Assembly: GCA_964388275.1 (NCBI GenBank)
Contig: CAYLZD010000013.1
Span: forward strand, 29,732-93,731
DNA: 64,000 bases
Source: JARYLZ01 sp964388275
GTDB lineage: Bacteria; Bacteroidota; Ignavibacteria; SZUA-365
Direction: 5' to 3'
This document shows, one piece after another, positions 1 to 10,215 of this stretch (its first letter is position 1; the number at the start of each line of letters is the position of its first letter). Made by a program: the position numbers and the translations under genes. The notes under the pieces are model-generated. The model did no database searches. It was not told the origin of the DNA and was given only the letters and a program-made list of their open reading frames with translations.

Positions 1-2
1 TA

Positions 3-2850
3 GAGTCGGGTCAGGGAACGAGCGCGCTTCGAGTGCGCTGGGGCGCCGCTGGCGGTGGATTCATTGAGTTGATGGTTGAGGATCCTTCAACGGGCTGCTC
101 GGACACGGCATCGATGAGCGTTCTGATAACCAGGGGGTACGAGCCGAAGCTAGCGCTTTACGGCGACAGTCTTCTCTGTGAAGGGGACACATTGGTTATA
201 GAAGCGGAGTCCGGATACGAAAACTATGAATGGAGCGCCGGTGCGCGCGGCAGGACGATAACGGTGACAAGCAGCGGCATATACCAGGTGCGCGTGTGGG
301 ATTCGCTGTGCGAGGGATGGTCTCATCCCGTCCAGGTGGTCGTACGACCTGCACCGAGGCCGATAGTAATTGCATCGGGCCCTGCCTCGTTTTGCGAGGG
401 CGATTCGGTGGAACTGAGTGTGACACAATCCTACGCGCGGTACCTGTGGCGTCCTGGCGGCGAGACGACGCCGTCGATCACGGTGAAGCATGCCGGCCGA
501 TACAGAGTGGAAGTGGAGGACATGACGGGCTGCCGGGGAGTGTCCAACGAGATGGAAATCGAGGTCAATCCGCCTCCGGACGCCGGTTTTACGGGAGCGC
601 GCAGCGCCTGCTCCGGCGGCCGACAGAAGTACACGGCGCGCAGCGGTTACGAATACACATGGACCGTTGCCGGCGGGACGATAGAGAGCGGCGCGGGGAG
701 CAGGGAGATTGAGGTGAGGTGGCTGCAGAGCGGCGTTGTGCGCCTTCGGGTCAGGGACGCGTCGACCGGCTGCGAGTCGCAGAGCGAGGACTCTGTCCGC
801 GTGTCGGCGTTTCTGATTCCGGTGGTAACCGTGATAGGGAGCAGAGAAATCTGTGCCGGCGACTCGGTGATTCTGCGCGCGGAGAAGGGATATCACGCAT
901 ATCGCTGGTCGACGGGAGAAAGCTCCGACACGATAGTGGTACGCGCGATGGGAGAATACACGGTGTTGGTGACGGACGCGGGCGGTTGCAGCGGGCGTTC
1001 GGATCCGGTTCGTGTCTCGGTGAACGAGCCGCCACGCCCTGTAATTCTGTCGCAAGGTCCGTTGGAGTTCTGCCGGGGCGGTAGCGTAGAGCTTTACGCC
1101 GACGGGCCTTACGCCAAGTACCTGTGGTCGACGGGAGAGAGCGCCGAGAGGATAACCGTGCGCAACGGCGGGAGCTACCGACTGACTGTTTGGAACGCGT
1201 CGGGATGCCGCGGCGAATCGTCGCCGATAGTGGTGACGGTTCGTCCGATCAACGCGCCTCGGATCTCCGGACCGGCGTCGTTGTGCACGGGCAGCGAACG
1301 CGAATACAGTGTAGTCGCCGACGACAGCGGTGTATTTGCCTACACGTGGAGCGTCGACGGGGGCTCTCTGCTGGATGCATCCGCCAACCGGGCCCGAGTA
1401 TTTTGGTCGTCTCCGGGAAGGGGCTCGGTAATGGTGGCGAAGCTGGAGCCGTCCAGCGGCTGCGTGGCATACGATACTCTCGAGGTCGAGGTAGGGTCGT
1501 CATTGATTCCTGGTGTGATAGTGTTGAAAGGTCCGCGGATCTGCGAGGGCGACACGGCGCTTCTGGAGGCGGAAGGGGGATATGCGACTTATCTATGGAA
1601 CACCGGGGATCGGGGCAGGCGGCTTCGTACGGCGCAAGGCGGTTCATATTCGGTGACGGTAACCGACAGCGGGGGCTGCCGGGGCGTCTCGTCGCCGGTT
1701 GTCGTCGAGGTGTCGGCGCTGCCGTCGCCGGCAATAGAAGCTCTGGGACCATTGACATTTTGCCTCGGCGACAGCGTTGTGTTGCGCACGATCGCTCCTT
1801 ACTCGTCATACAGCTGGAGCAACGGGGCGTCAACGCGTTCGATAGTCGTCAGGACGTCCGGTTCGTATTCTGTGGAAGTGGAGGACGCGGGCGGCTGCCG
1901 TGGCGCCGCCGGGGCGGTCACGGTCGCCGTGTCGCCGGCGGAAACACCCGTAATCATTGGTCCGCCGTCGGTCTGTTCGGGTGAAAGCGCGGTGTATTCG
2001 TCGTCGGGCGGGTACTCGACTTACGAATGGATCGCTACCGGAGGCGGTTCGATAGTGTCGGGACAGGGGAGCCGTTCAGTTGTGGTTCAGTGGGTCTCCG
2101 CGGGTGCGGGCAGTCTATCCCTGCGTGTGCGCGACGCGGCGACCGGCTGCGAGGCCGAGAGCCGCATAGTGGTGGAGGTTCAGGATGAACTCGCCGTTTA
2201 CATAGAGGCGCCTTCCGGTTTGCGTTTGTGCCCGGGTGGAAGGGTGACGCTGAAGGCGCCGGTCGGATACTCGTCGTACCTTTGGAATACGGGCGAGACG
2301 GCCGACAGTGTCGTAGTGGGCGAGGGTTCGTATTGGGTTGCGGTTCGCAGCGCGGGCGGTTGCGCCGGTGTGTCGGATACTGTAAGGGTGAAAGCACATC
2401 CGGAACCTCGTCCTGATCTGTTCACGCGCGATGCGACGATGTTCTGCGAGGGTGACTCGGCTCTGCTGGAGGCGACCGCGGGTTATGCCCGTTACGTATG
2501 GTGGCACGGCTCAAGCATGCTGTCCCATAGTGAGCGGTCATATACGGCTCGAAGTGGCGGCGTTTACAGCGTGACCGTTGAGGACTCGAACGGATGCGCC
2601 GGGATGTCGGCGCCCCTGGAACTGGTCGTATATCCGGCGGGGAAACCGTTGGTAACGGTGAACGGTCGCGTTCTTACATCCACGGACGGTCGGAGCTGGC
2701 AATGGTACCTTGACGATACGCTCGTTGCCGGGGCCGGCGGCCGGATATTGGAAGCGCCGCGCCCAGGGATATACCGGGTACGCGTAGGCGACGCCAACGG
2801 ATGCTTCGGGGAGTCGGACCCTGTGGAAGTGCGTTTTGCGCAGGCGCGCT
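3..2850 (+). repeat. Higher-order A-A-B protein repeat array
   Basis: Within the surface protein the modules follow the order (partial B)-A-A-B-A-A-B-A-A-B-A-A-B-A-A, then a degenerate A. An A module is about 70 residues (CEGDS ... YLWSTGE ... GGCRG). A B module is about 80 residues (G..S.C.G ... Y.W...GG ... V.W ... TGCE). The repeating unit is therefore about 220-230 residues (about 0.68 kb), with modules diverged in sequence but regular in order. Confidence 0.75.
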
Positions 2851-3503
2851 GCACTGTATCGCTGCCGGATATATCGGCACGGCCCGGCGAACGCGTCAGC
2901 ATTCCGTTGACGCTCGTGGAAGAAGAGAACCTTGCGCGGGCAGGGGCGAGGTTCTTCAGCGGATGGTTGTTGTTCGACCGCAGCGTGCTTCATCCGCTGT
3001 CGATGCCGTACATCGACAGCGCGGGATTGCGGAAGGTGCGCGTGACGGGAAATGCGACAACAGCGGGGGAAGTCGTGGCGCTTCTCGAGGCGGAAGCGTT
3101 ATGGGGCTCGTCGGAGGAGAGCGTGATTCTGCTCGAGGATGCGGGTTGGGACGCGGGCGATGTGCAGGTGACCTCGCTGGCCGGCCGGATACGTCTCGAT
3201 CTGTGCCGGGAAGGAGGGACGCGGCTGTATAAGCCGTCCGGCGAGACTCGATTACTCGGTAACCGTCCCAATCCGTTCAACGGCGTGACGCGAATCGACT
3301 ACGAACTGGGCGAGACTGGTCCGATGGAGCTGTCGGTACACGACGCCCTGGGTCGCCGGATCGCCGTACCGCTTTGCGGCAACGGCTTGCGCGGTGTTCA
3401 CAGCGTATCATTCGATGCCGGCGGCTTGCCCTCCGGCGCGTATCTCGTTGTTCTGCGAGCCGGTGAAACAATGTCGCAGAAGCACATTCTGCTGGCGAAA
3501 TAG
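3..3503 (+). CDS. Large Ig/PKD-like repeat surface protein with T9SS sorting domain (5' end outside window)
   Basis: The frame is open back to the left edge, and its first residues already match an internal repeat, so the gene starts upstream. About 1,166 residues are visible. They consist of tandem beta-sandwich modules of two kinds. One kind has the pattern C-x-GDS, a YLWSTGE-like core and a GxYxVxVxDxxGCxGxS end; the other is PKD-like with a W-x-V-x-GG core and a STGC end. After the repeats comes a cohesin-like beta domain (about residues 950-1060) with SIPLTL and LLFDRSVL. Last is a C-terminal sorting domain containing NRPNPFNG, then DALGRR and GLPSGAYLV, the type A signal used by type IX secretion. 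The protein is therefore expected to be exported and anchored or released at the cell surface, perhaps as an adhesin. OmpA-like and CHAT genes follow in the same direction. The function of the repeats is unknown. Confidence 0.9.
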   Translation, partial: ESGQGTSALRVRWGAAGGGFIELMVEDPSTGCSDTASMSVLITRGYEPKLALYGDSLLCEGDTLVIEAESGYENYEWSAGARGRTITVTSSGIYQVRVWDSLCEGWSHPVQVVVRPAPRPIVIASGPASFCEGDSVELSVTQSYARYLWRPGGETTPSITVKHAGRYRVEVEDMTGCRGVSNEMEIEVNPPPDAGFTGARSACSGGRQKYTARSGYEYTWTVAGGTIESGAGSREIEVRWLQSGVVRLRVRDASTGCESQSEDSVRVSAFLIPVVTVIGSREICAGDSVILRAEKGYHAYRWSTGESSDTIVVRAMGEYTVLVTDAGGCSGRSDPVRVSVNEPPRPVILSQGPLEFCRGGSVELYADGPYAKYLWSTGESAERITVRNGGSYRLTVWNASGCRGESSPIVVTVRPINAPRISGPASLCTGSEREYSVVADDSGVFAYTWSVDGGSLLDASANRARVFWSSPGRGSVMVAKLEPSSGCVAYDTLEVEVGSSLIPGVIVLKGPRICEGDTALLEAEGGYATYLWNTGDRGRRLRTAQGGSYSVTVTDSGGCRGVSSPVVVEVSALPSPAIEALGPLTFCLGDSVVLRTIAPYSSYSWSNGASTRSIVVRTSGSYSVEVEDAGGCRGAAGAVTVAVSPAETPVIIGPPSVCSGESAVYSSSGGYSTYEWIATGGGSIVSGQGSRSVVVQWVSAGAGSLSLRVRDAATGCEAESRIVVEVQDELAVYIEAPSGLRLCPGGRVTLKAPVGYSSYLWNTGETADSVVVGEGSYWVAVRSAGGCAGVSDTVRVKAHPEPRPDLFTRDATMFCEGDSALLEATAGYARYVWWHGSSMLSHSERSYTARSGGVYSVTVEDSNGCAGMSAPLELVVYPAGKPLVTVNGRVLTSTDGRSWQWYLDDTLVAGAGGRILEAPRPGIYRVRVGDANGCFGESDPVEVRFAQARCTVSLPDISARPGERVSIPLTLVEEENLARAGARFFSGWLLFDRSVLHPLSMPYIDSAGLRKVRVTGNATTAGEVVALLEAEALWGSSEESVILLEDAGWDAGDVQVTSLAGRIRLDLCREGGTRLYKPSGETRLLGNRPNPFNGVTRIDYELGETGPMELSVHDALGRRIAVPLCGNGLRGVHSVSFDAGGLPSGAYLVVLRAGETMSQKHILLAK

Positions 3504-3534
3504 GAAAACACTTCGATAAACAATGGAAATTGAC

Positions 3535-5547
3535 ATGATCGGAAGAAAACAACACGCGTTTCTGCGGGCGCTCGCAGCAGGATTGCTTCTGACGGCATAT
3601 CAGGCGTGCGCGCAGAACCCGGATGCTCATGCCGTTGGTGTTTTCGGCGCCTACAATCTGAACATGCACACCGCCGATTTCCGCGCTCTTCCCGGCGTGC
3701 CGAGCTGCTGCCCGCTTTATGAAACCGGGAGCGGCGCCGGCCTCTCGGCTGGAGTGTTTTATGAAATCCCGCTAAGCGAGGCTTTCTCGGTGCAGATCCG
3801 AGGCGGATATTCGGAAAACGGCGCAGATCTCAAAACCACCGAGTATACGCCAGTGGACGTCGACGGAGTGATGACCGAAGCGGCTATCGAACACACCATC
3901 AGCTCCGGCTTGTCTTCAATAGGATTGGAACCACTGCTAGGATACCGCTTTTTCAAGGCATTGTCTCTTCATGCGGGACTTCGCCTGGCACTCGTCACCG
4001 GAAGGAGCTACGAGCAGGTCGAGCGTCTCGTGCAACCTGGAAGCGGCACTTTTGAAAACGACCGGCGCATCAGAAATGAATTGTCGGGCGATATTCCCGA
4101 GGCCTCGTCCGTTGCGGCGTCACTGCTCGCCGGTTTGAGTTACGAACTGCCTCTCGACAGGGAGGGCAAGTTGAAAGCCTCGCCGGAACTTCTCTACTCG
4201 CTGGGGCTGACTCCGGTTGTATCGTCCGTATCATGGAATGCCAATTCGCTGCGCGCAGGCGTCGCGCTCAAATACCGCATGTTGCCCGCGCCCGAAACTC
4301 CACAGTCTCCCGCCGCGCCGCCCCCGCCTCCACCGCCGCCGACGCCGCGCAAACCCGCGCCGACGGCAAGCATCGGCGCTGTTGCTATAGAGAACGGAAA
4401 AGAGACGGCTGTAGGTCGCATAGTCGTCGAGGAATTCATCTCCACGAACATGCGTCCCATTCTTCAGTACATTTTCTTCGAGGATAACTCCTCGGTGATT
4501 CCAAGGCGATATAACTCCATCAGTCAAGACGAAGCGTCATCATTCCTTACCGACAATCTCCACAATGCGGGCGCTCTTGATGTTTACCATCATATATTGA
4601 ACATTGTCGGTCAGCGCCTCCGGAAACATGAGACGGCCTCACTGACGGTCACCGGATGCAACTCGGGAACGGGCGCGGAGAAGGATAACAGGGCTCTTTC
4701 GCGAGCGAGGGCCGAATCGGTGCGCGATTATTTGACGAGTGTCTGGAAAATCGAGACAAAACGTATCCGCGTCGAGGTGCGGGATTTGCCTCGCATACCC
4801 TCGAACATGTCGGAATCCGACGGCATTTCGGAAAACCGGCGCGTGGAGCTGTCCTCGAACGACGAACGCATATTGCAACCGTTGACGACGAAGGATATCG
4901 AACGCCATGCCAGCCCTCCGCGGATCGTATTCATGCCGTCCGTCGTCTCCGAAGCCGGCGTCGACCGCTGGCGGGTTCGGGTCTCGCATCAGGGAAAGGA
5001 ACTGAAAGTGTTCAGCGGGACAGGCGCCCCTCCGGCGCGGCTGGAGTGGAATCTGACGGAGGGAATGTCGGAACTTCCCCAGGAAACCGCTTCGATAACG
5101 TACGGCCTGGAGGCTGTGGATCCGGAGGGACGGCAGGCGCGCTCCGTCGAGGGCGCAATGCCTGTCGAGCAGATCACGATCCGAAAAAAACGCGGCGAAT
5201 CGGCGGGAGGTGACCGCGAGATAAGCCGCTACAGCCTGATCCTGTTCGATTTCGACAAGGCCGACTTGAACTCGCGGAACCTGGCTGTCGCCCGCATGGT
5301 CCGAAGCGAGCTGCGCCCGGCTTCCAAGGTCAGAATCACGGGACACACCGATAGAATCGGGGACGCGGAGTACAATTCTCGTATTTCGGAGCAACGGGCC
5401 CGTAATACGGCCGCGGCGCTCGGCGCACGGACGGAGGACGTCAAGGGACTGGGCGAAAACGAATTGCCTTTCGACAACGATCTGCCCGAAGGGCGCTTCT
5501 ATTCTCGCACGGTCAATATATACGTGGAGACTCCGGTAGCCGAATGA
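3535..5547 (+). CDS. OmpA-family outer-membrane protein with two OmpA-like domains
   Basis: This is a secreted protein of about 670 residues. A signal peptide (MIGRKQHAFLRALAAGLLL, cleaved near AQ) leads into an N-terminal beta-barrel-like region of about 240 residues with repeated Gly/aromatic strands. A proline-rich linker (PPPPPPPTPRKPAP) follows. A first OmpA-like segment lies around residues 300-440 (LTVTGCNSG, then NRALSRARAESVRDYL and ENRRVEL). A canonical C-terminal OmpA domain follows, with FDFDKADLN, ITGHTDRIGDAEYN and SEQRARNTA, which normally binds peptidoglycan. The frame also has an ATG 12 bases upstream (3523); I prefer 3535 because GGAAA lies 5 bases before it. It sits 31 bp after the repeat protein and just before the CHAT gene, so the three may be co-transcribed. 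Confidence 0.9.
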   Translation: MIGRKQHAFLRALAAGLLLTAYQACAQNPDAHAVGVFGAYNLNMHTADFRALPGVPSCCPLYETGSGAGLSAGVFYEIPLSEAFSVQIRGGYSENGADLKTTEYTPVDVDGVMTEAAIEHTISSGLSSIGLEPLLGYRFFKALSLHAGLRLALVTGRSYEQVERLVQPGSGTFENDRRIRNELSGDIPEASSVAASLLAGLSYELPLDREGKLKASPELLYSLGLTPVVSSVSWNANSLRAGVALKYRMLPAPETPQSPAAPPPPPPPPTPRKPAPTASIGAVAIENGKETAVGRIVVEEFISTNMRPILQYIFFEDNSSVIPRRYNSISQDEASSFLTDNLHNAGALDVYHHILNIVGQRLRKHETASLTVTGCNSGTGAEKDNRALSRARAESVRDYLTSVWKIETKRIRVEVRDLPRIPSNMSESDGISENRRVELSSNDERILQPLTTKDIERHASPPRIVFMPSVVSEAGVDRWRVRVSHQGKELKVFSGTGAPPARLEWNLTEGMSELPQETASITYGLEAVDPEGRQARSVEGAMPVEQITIRKKRGESAGGDREISRYSLILFDFDKADLNSRNLAVARMVRSELRPASKVRITGHTDRIGDAEYNSRISEQRARNTAAALGARTEDVKGLGENELPFDNDLPEGRFYSRTVNIYVETPVAE

Positions 5548-5572
5548 AAACCGGACTTCCCGGAAAGTGCTC

Positions 5573-8551
5573 ATGACCGCTCGCCTCATCTTGAGATGCG
5601 GGTTGACGGCCGCTGCGCTGTTCGCGGTCGCCGTATCCGCGGCGAAGGCTCAGGAGTGGAGAGCACTGCGCGACAGCGGATACGCCCGCTTGAAGCAGGG
5701 CGATCAGGAAGGAGCTCTGGGATTTTGGGAACATTGTGTTCCGCTGATCGAAGCGGCTGAAGGCGACACTTCGGCGGCGCTGGAACGAATGTCCAACTCC
5801 ATAGGCAGCATGTGCATGTCGAAACAGCGATATGCGGAGGCCGTCCCGCATCTGCGCCGCGTCTTGCGCATCCGTTCACGGATTTCGGCGTCACCGGTCG
5901 ACAGGGCGGGATCCATGAACACGCTTGGTCTCGCCTGTTTCTACCTCGGTCTCTACGGCGAAGCAGAGCCCCTTTTCAGGGAAGCGCTGAAGATCGTCCG
6001 GGATAGGAGCGTTACGCACATGACGGCTCTGCTCGCGGGAAATCTGGCGCTGCTACTCCAGGAAACGGGCCGTTACACCGAAGCGGAACTGTTGCACCGC
6101 GAGGTTCTGCAGATCGATGAAAAACTTTGGGGACTGAAATCACGGATTGTCGCCACCGACCTCAACAATATGGGACTGCTGGCCTTTACTCTCGGTCGAT
6201 ATGTGGAAGCCGATTCCATCTACGCGTCGGCGGAATCCATCGGCCGGGAAGTGTGGGGCGAGAACGATACAGAATATGCCACAACTCTTAACAATATCGC
6301 CGTACTATCAGCTTCCCTCGGCAGGAAGGAAGAAGCGGAGAAACTGTATCGTCGCGCTCTCGAAATCAGAATCTCGACTTTCGGAGAAAACCATGCGGAT
6401 GTCGCCCAATCCCTGAACAATCTTGCGGCGCTGCTCGCGGCTTCGGATTCTGTGGACGAAGCGGTTTCCATTCAACGCAGAGCGGTGCGCGTATCAATGA
6501 CGGCTTTCGGACGTGATCATGTCTCCTATGCTCATGCATTGAACAATCTTGCAAGAATCCTTCAGAACCGGGGCGATGCGGATGAGGCCGATACTCTGTT
6601 TCTGACCGCCGCCCGCATACGCGCCGAGAAACTGGGGAAAACACATCCCGACTACGCGCAGTCATTGCACAACCTCGGCGCCCTTCGTCTCGCACGCGGC
6701 CGATATGCCGAAGCCGAAGCGTTTCTCCGCGAAGCGCTCAAGATACGTGCGGAAAATCTGCGCGAAGAAAACCTCGATCGCATTGAATCCAATTCACTGC
6801 TTGCATCGATGCTGGATGCCGCAGGCAGGCCCGGCGAGGCCGCGGCGCACTTCTCGACGGCCGTGCGCGGCGCTCGCAAGCTGCTTCAAACCGTATACCC
6901 CTTTCTCAGCGAACAAGACAAGCTGAGCGCGGCCCTCCGCGTGGGAGATGTTTTCGAACGCTTTCAGTCGTTCGTCGCCGATCGCTCGTCGGGACGGCCG
7001 GAATTACTGCCGCTGCTGGCTGATCTATTGCTCGCGTCTAAAGGAGAAATCCTCGCGGCAAGCAAGGCCCGGAGTCATGTTCCGAGGCAGGACGATCCAA
7101 GGGCCGATTCACTCAGAAGGACATGGCGAATACAACGCGAACAGCTCGCCCGGCTCTATTCGCTACCGGCGGATGCCGTAAAACGCAGCGGCCTCTCAAT
7201 CGATTCGTTGCAGCAAACCGTAAATCGTCTCGAGCGGAACCTGGCGCGTATTGCGACTAAGGATGCCGCGGAACCGGTTCCGGTTTCCTTCGAGGAACTA
7301 CGACGGCTTCTCCGACCTGGAGAGGCGTATGTGGATCTGGTAAGATTCAGACGTTATCGGGGACGATGGACGGACTCGATCGTCTACGGCGCGCTCGTGT
7401 ATTGTTCGAAGACCAGGCCGATACCTTCGCTGGTTTTGCTGGATGACGGCGATGAACTCGAGAAGCGCTGGTTCCGGGCGTTCCGGCACCATATAACGCT
7501 TCCGATGGCCGCGTTGAAGGAGTCTCTCGAGCAGGCCTCGCGTATCAAAGACAGCGGCCGTTTAAGCGGCATCCTGTACGACAGATACTGGGCGAGAATA
7601 TCGGCCGCGCTTAACGGCGTCAAACGGGTGTATCTGTCCCCTGACGGCGTATACCACCTTGTCAACATTTCCGCTCTGCGTAATCCGCGAAGCGGGCTAC
7701 ACGTCATCGATGAGTTTGATTTGCGCGTGATCACCTCCGCTTCCGAGTTGCGCAAGACCGCGGAAGGAAGGCGAGCCGGAAAAAGGACGGCGGTTCTGAT
7801 CGGAGACCCGGCCTACGATATGTCGCAGTCCGGGATGCGGAATCTCGCCATGCGTCTCTTTCCGATGGCGCAGCTGGATGAAGACGATGCCGGAATCAGA
7901 GGAGGGCTTTCGCGTCTCCCCGGAACAAGAGATGAAGTGCGTGTGATAGGAGATCTGCTGCGGAAAAAAGGATGGTCCGCCAGGATATTTCTGGGAGACA
8001 GCGCGGTCGAAAGCGCCGTGAAATCCGCAGGCGCTCCGTATGTCCTTCATATCGCCACTCATGGATACTTCCTGCCGGCAACAGGTTCGGCCGGATTGAA
8101 TGACCGGGGTTCATCGGTTCATAGGGCGTTGTTCCGCAGCGGACTGTTGCTTTCAGGCGCGTCGTCGAACGTCATGGAAGAAGCCGGCCAAAACGGCGGA
8201 CTTCGCGGCAATGAGAACGGAATACTGACCGCTTTCGAAGTAGGCCATCTCGACTTTCGCGGCACTGCCTTGGTCGTGCTGTCCGCCTGCCGGAGTGGAG
8301 TGGGCGATGTGAGGAACGGAGAAGGGGTATACGGATTGCGCCGCGCTTTCACGCTTGCCGGGGCCGGTTCCGTGGTCATGAGTCTCTGGAATGTGTCTGA
8401 TGAAGCCACCAGGGAAATGATGGAGGGATTCTACAGGCACTGGCTTCAAAGCGCCGACGCTCACAGCGCGCTCAGACGGGCTCAACTTGAGTTGAGACGG
8501 CGTTTTCCACATCCCTTCTTCTGGGCGGCTTTCATAGTGACCGGCGCCTGA
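5573..8551 (+). CDS. Secreted TPR-CHAT protein (caspase-like peptidase fold)
   Basis: The protein has about 992 residues. A signal peptide (LRCGLTAAALFAVAVSAAKAQ) indicates export. Residues about 30-430 are tetratricopeptide repeats of the kinesin-light-chain type (NNLA, ALEIR, YAEAEALF-like units). A helical linker runs to about 590. The C-terminal third is a CHAT domain, the caspase/HetF-associated protease fold. The expected catalytic dyad is visible: His830 in HIATHG and Cys906 in LSACRSG, followed by GVYGLRRAF and SLWNVSD. A GTG six bases upstream (5567) is an alternative start. The family includes active cysteine peptidases and inactive scaffolds; here both catalytic residues are kept. 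Its place directly after the OmpA-like gene suggests an envelope role; the substrate is unknown. Confidence 0.88.
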   Translation: MTARLILRCGLTAAALFAVAVSAAKAQEWRALRDSGYARLKQGDQEGALGFWEHCVPLIEAAEGDTSAALERMSNSIGSMCMSKQRYAEAVPHLRRVLRIRSRISASPVDRAGSMNTLGLACFYLGLYGEAEPLFREALKIVRDRSVTHMTALLAGNLALLLQETGRYTEAELLHREVLQIDEKLWGLKSRIVATDLNNMGLLAFTLGRYVEADSIYASAESIGREVWGENDTEYATTLNNIAVLSASLGRKEEAEKLYRRALEIRISTFGENHADVAQSLNNLAALLAASDSVDEAVSIQRRAVRVSMTAFGRDHVSYAHALNNLARILQNRGDADEADTLFLTAARIRAEKLGKTHPDYAQSLHNLGALRLARGRYAEAEAFLREALKIRAENLREENLDRIESNSLLASMLDAAGRPGEAAAHFSTAVRGARKLLQTVYPFLSEQDKLSAALRVGDVFERFQSFVADRSSGRPELLPLLADLLLASKGEILAASKARSHVPRQDDPRADSLRRTWRIQREQLARLYSLPADAVKRSGLSIDSLQQTVNRLERNLARIATKDAAEPVPVSFEELRRLLRPGEAYVDLVRFRRYRGRWTDSIVYGALVYCSKTRPIPSLVLLDDGDELEKRWFRAFRHHITLPMAALKESLEQASRIKDSGRLSGILYDRYWARISAALNGVKRVYLSPDGVYHLVNISALRNPRSGLHVIDEFDLRVITSASELRKTAEGRRAGKRTAVLIGDPAYDMSQSGMRNLAMRLFPMAQLDEDDAGIRGGLSRLPGTRDEVRVIGDLLRKKGWSARIFLGDSAVESAVKSAGAPYVLHIATHGYFLPATGSAGLNDRGSSVHRALFRSGLLLSGASSNVMEEAGQNGGLRGNENGILTAFEVGHLDFRGTALVVLSACRSGVGDVRNGEGVYGLRRAFTLAGAGSVVMSLWNVSDEATREMMEGFYRHWLQSADAHSALRRAQLELRRRFPHPFFWAAFIVTGA

Positions 8552-8587
8552 CGAGCTCACAAAATCATTAGGCGCGAGAGCCATCCG

Positions 8588-10165
8588 TCATCGGTTGAGA
8601 TTCCTTTCCCTCCATTCCTTGTACACTAACGGCAGCAGCAGCCTTTTGTCGGACAGTAGGCTGGATACGTATTCCATGCGGGCGCTCTCTGGGATTACCG
8701 CCGCCAGTGCCGTTCCCGCCTCGCTCGCGTCGGTTCGTATCCATTCGTGCAGATATCCGCGCAGATTCAGTGCGTAGCACAAGCGCTTGCGGGGCGAGGC
8801 CGTCCCGGCTTTCCACGCTAAATCAATCCTATTGCCGGGCAAAAGAGTCACATATGCTTCGTCTGCCGTGGACAGGGATACATGCGCCCGTGGCTCCGCG
8901 TCCGAGACGGCGCTCAACAAGGGCACGCTTCGCGCTTTGAAGGGTTCAGCGGGTCCAAAGTCGGTTTCAGCGGCGTCAATCATCCAGACGTCGGCCATCG
9001 CGCAGATTCGCACACGGAGCGAATCGCCCACCCCGTCATCCTTGAACCGGAGCAGTCTCGCGAACTGAACCGCGGTTGCCTCCGGGAGGACTGCTCCTAT
9101 TTCATGCCACCCTGTCGCTCCGAATACATAAACTCTCAACGATGCCGTCTTCTGCCATCTCCGCAGTGCGGCGATGATACCGGAATCGTTTTCGGAGGCA
9201 TACAGGAATCTCAACGCCTGATCTCCCAAAAAGGAGTGAAGCTGATCGAAAACGACAGCGGAAATATTTGTATTCCGGGCATGCAGTATGAACGATGCTT
9301 CATGCATGCCTCGAGGCCGCGCGAAAACGAAGTCGAGCGTATCCTCGAAACCGCCTCGCTGACCGGCGCCGGCGAGGTCGGATGTCCAGTAAAGGCCGTC
9401 GGCTGAAGACAGAAGACCGGTTGCATCGCGGCGGGAATGGTCGTACGCTCGACAGGCGGCCGCCGGATTCCGCACCGGCCAAAGACGGCCTTCGCTGTCG
9501 GCGCGGACGGCTACGCCGCTGTCCGTCTCGACGCAAAGGAGTTCGGCGCTGTTCACATAATCCGTTTCGGGTCTTTCGTTTGCGATCCGCACCTTCAATG
9601 TTCCCTCGGTCGGCATAATCGAACGAAGAACCGTCACCGTGTTCATCTCCAGCGCTTTGCCGAGAGCAATACCGAATCCTTCGCCTTCCAGTATGTTGGT
9701 CTGTCCGTTCCACGAATAAATGTGCGGGCAAGATGAGTTGGTCCCGCCTGTGGAATAAGAATGATAAACGATGTTCTCGTTTATACTCAAGTATCTTCTC
9801 GTCTCAAACAGGCTGGCCGCCGCGATGCCGACCGTCGTGACCACGAAGGCGACCTTCAACACCTGGCTAAAAGCCTGAGGGGCATTCGCCTGCACATGGG
9901 TCACATCAGCCAGAGGCACGCGATAGGAACCGGATTCTTTTTTAGATCCATGAAAACGCGTCGCCGAACCGACCAGAACGCTGTCGGTCAGACTCCACTT
10001 CCTGAATGCGTAAACGTCGCCGCTCGAGGTCAGCACGCTAATCGAACCGAGGCGATCGGGATCGTTCAGATCGTTCCGCCGTGGTACTTTGTAGCTTCCC
10101 GTACAGGACGAAAGGATAAATGCGGCAATTAGCTGTGTTGCAATTAGACGACTTGTGCTGTTCAT
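8588..10165 (-). CDS. Conserved hypothetical lipoprotein
   Basis: A 525-residue protein with a lipoprotein signal (LIAAFILSSCTG, lipobox LSSC). After about 130 residues there is a membrane-like or buried hydrophobic stretch (VLKVAFVVTTVGIAAASLF). A motif follows that I associate with a family of uncharacterised FCB-group lipoproteins: CPHIYSWNGQ, then EGEGFGIALGKALE and VRIANERPETDYVN. The remainder is beta-rich with no known catalytic motif. It lies 50 bp downstream of the barrel protein encoded on the same strand, so the two probably form an operon. Its 3' end faces the CHAT gene. Function unknown. Confidence 0.8.
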   Translation of the reverse strand: MNSTSRLIATQLIAAFILSSCTGSYKVPRRNDLNDPDRLGSISVLTSSGDVYAFRKWSLTDSVLVGSATRFHGSKKESGSYRVPLADVTHVQANAPQAFSQVLKVAFVVTTVGIAAASLFETRRYLSINENIVYHSYSTGGTNSSCPHIYSWNGQTNILEGEGFGIALGKALEMNTVTVLRSIMPTEGTLKVRIANERPETDYVNSAELLCVETDSGVAVRADSEGRLWPVRNPAAACRAYDHSRRDATGLLSSADGLYWTSDLAGAGQRGGFEDTLDFVFARPRGMHEASFILHARNTNISAVVFDQLHSFLGDQALRFLYASENDSGIIAALRRWQKTASLRVYVFGATGWHEIGAVLPEATAVQFARLLRFKDDGVGDSLRVRICAMADVWMIDAAETDFGPAEPFKARSVPLLSAVSDAEPRAHVSLSTADEAYVTLLPGNRIDLAWKAGTASPRKRLCYALNLRGYLHEWIRTDASEAGTALAAVIPESARMEYVSSLLSDKRLLLPLVYKEWRERNLNR

Positions 10166-10215
10166 TTCGATCCGCCTGTAAATTGTAATGCAATTATTTA
10201 ATGAGAACGTCGTGT

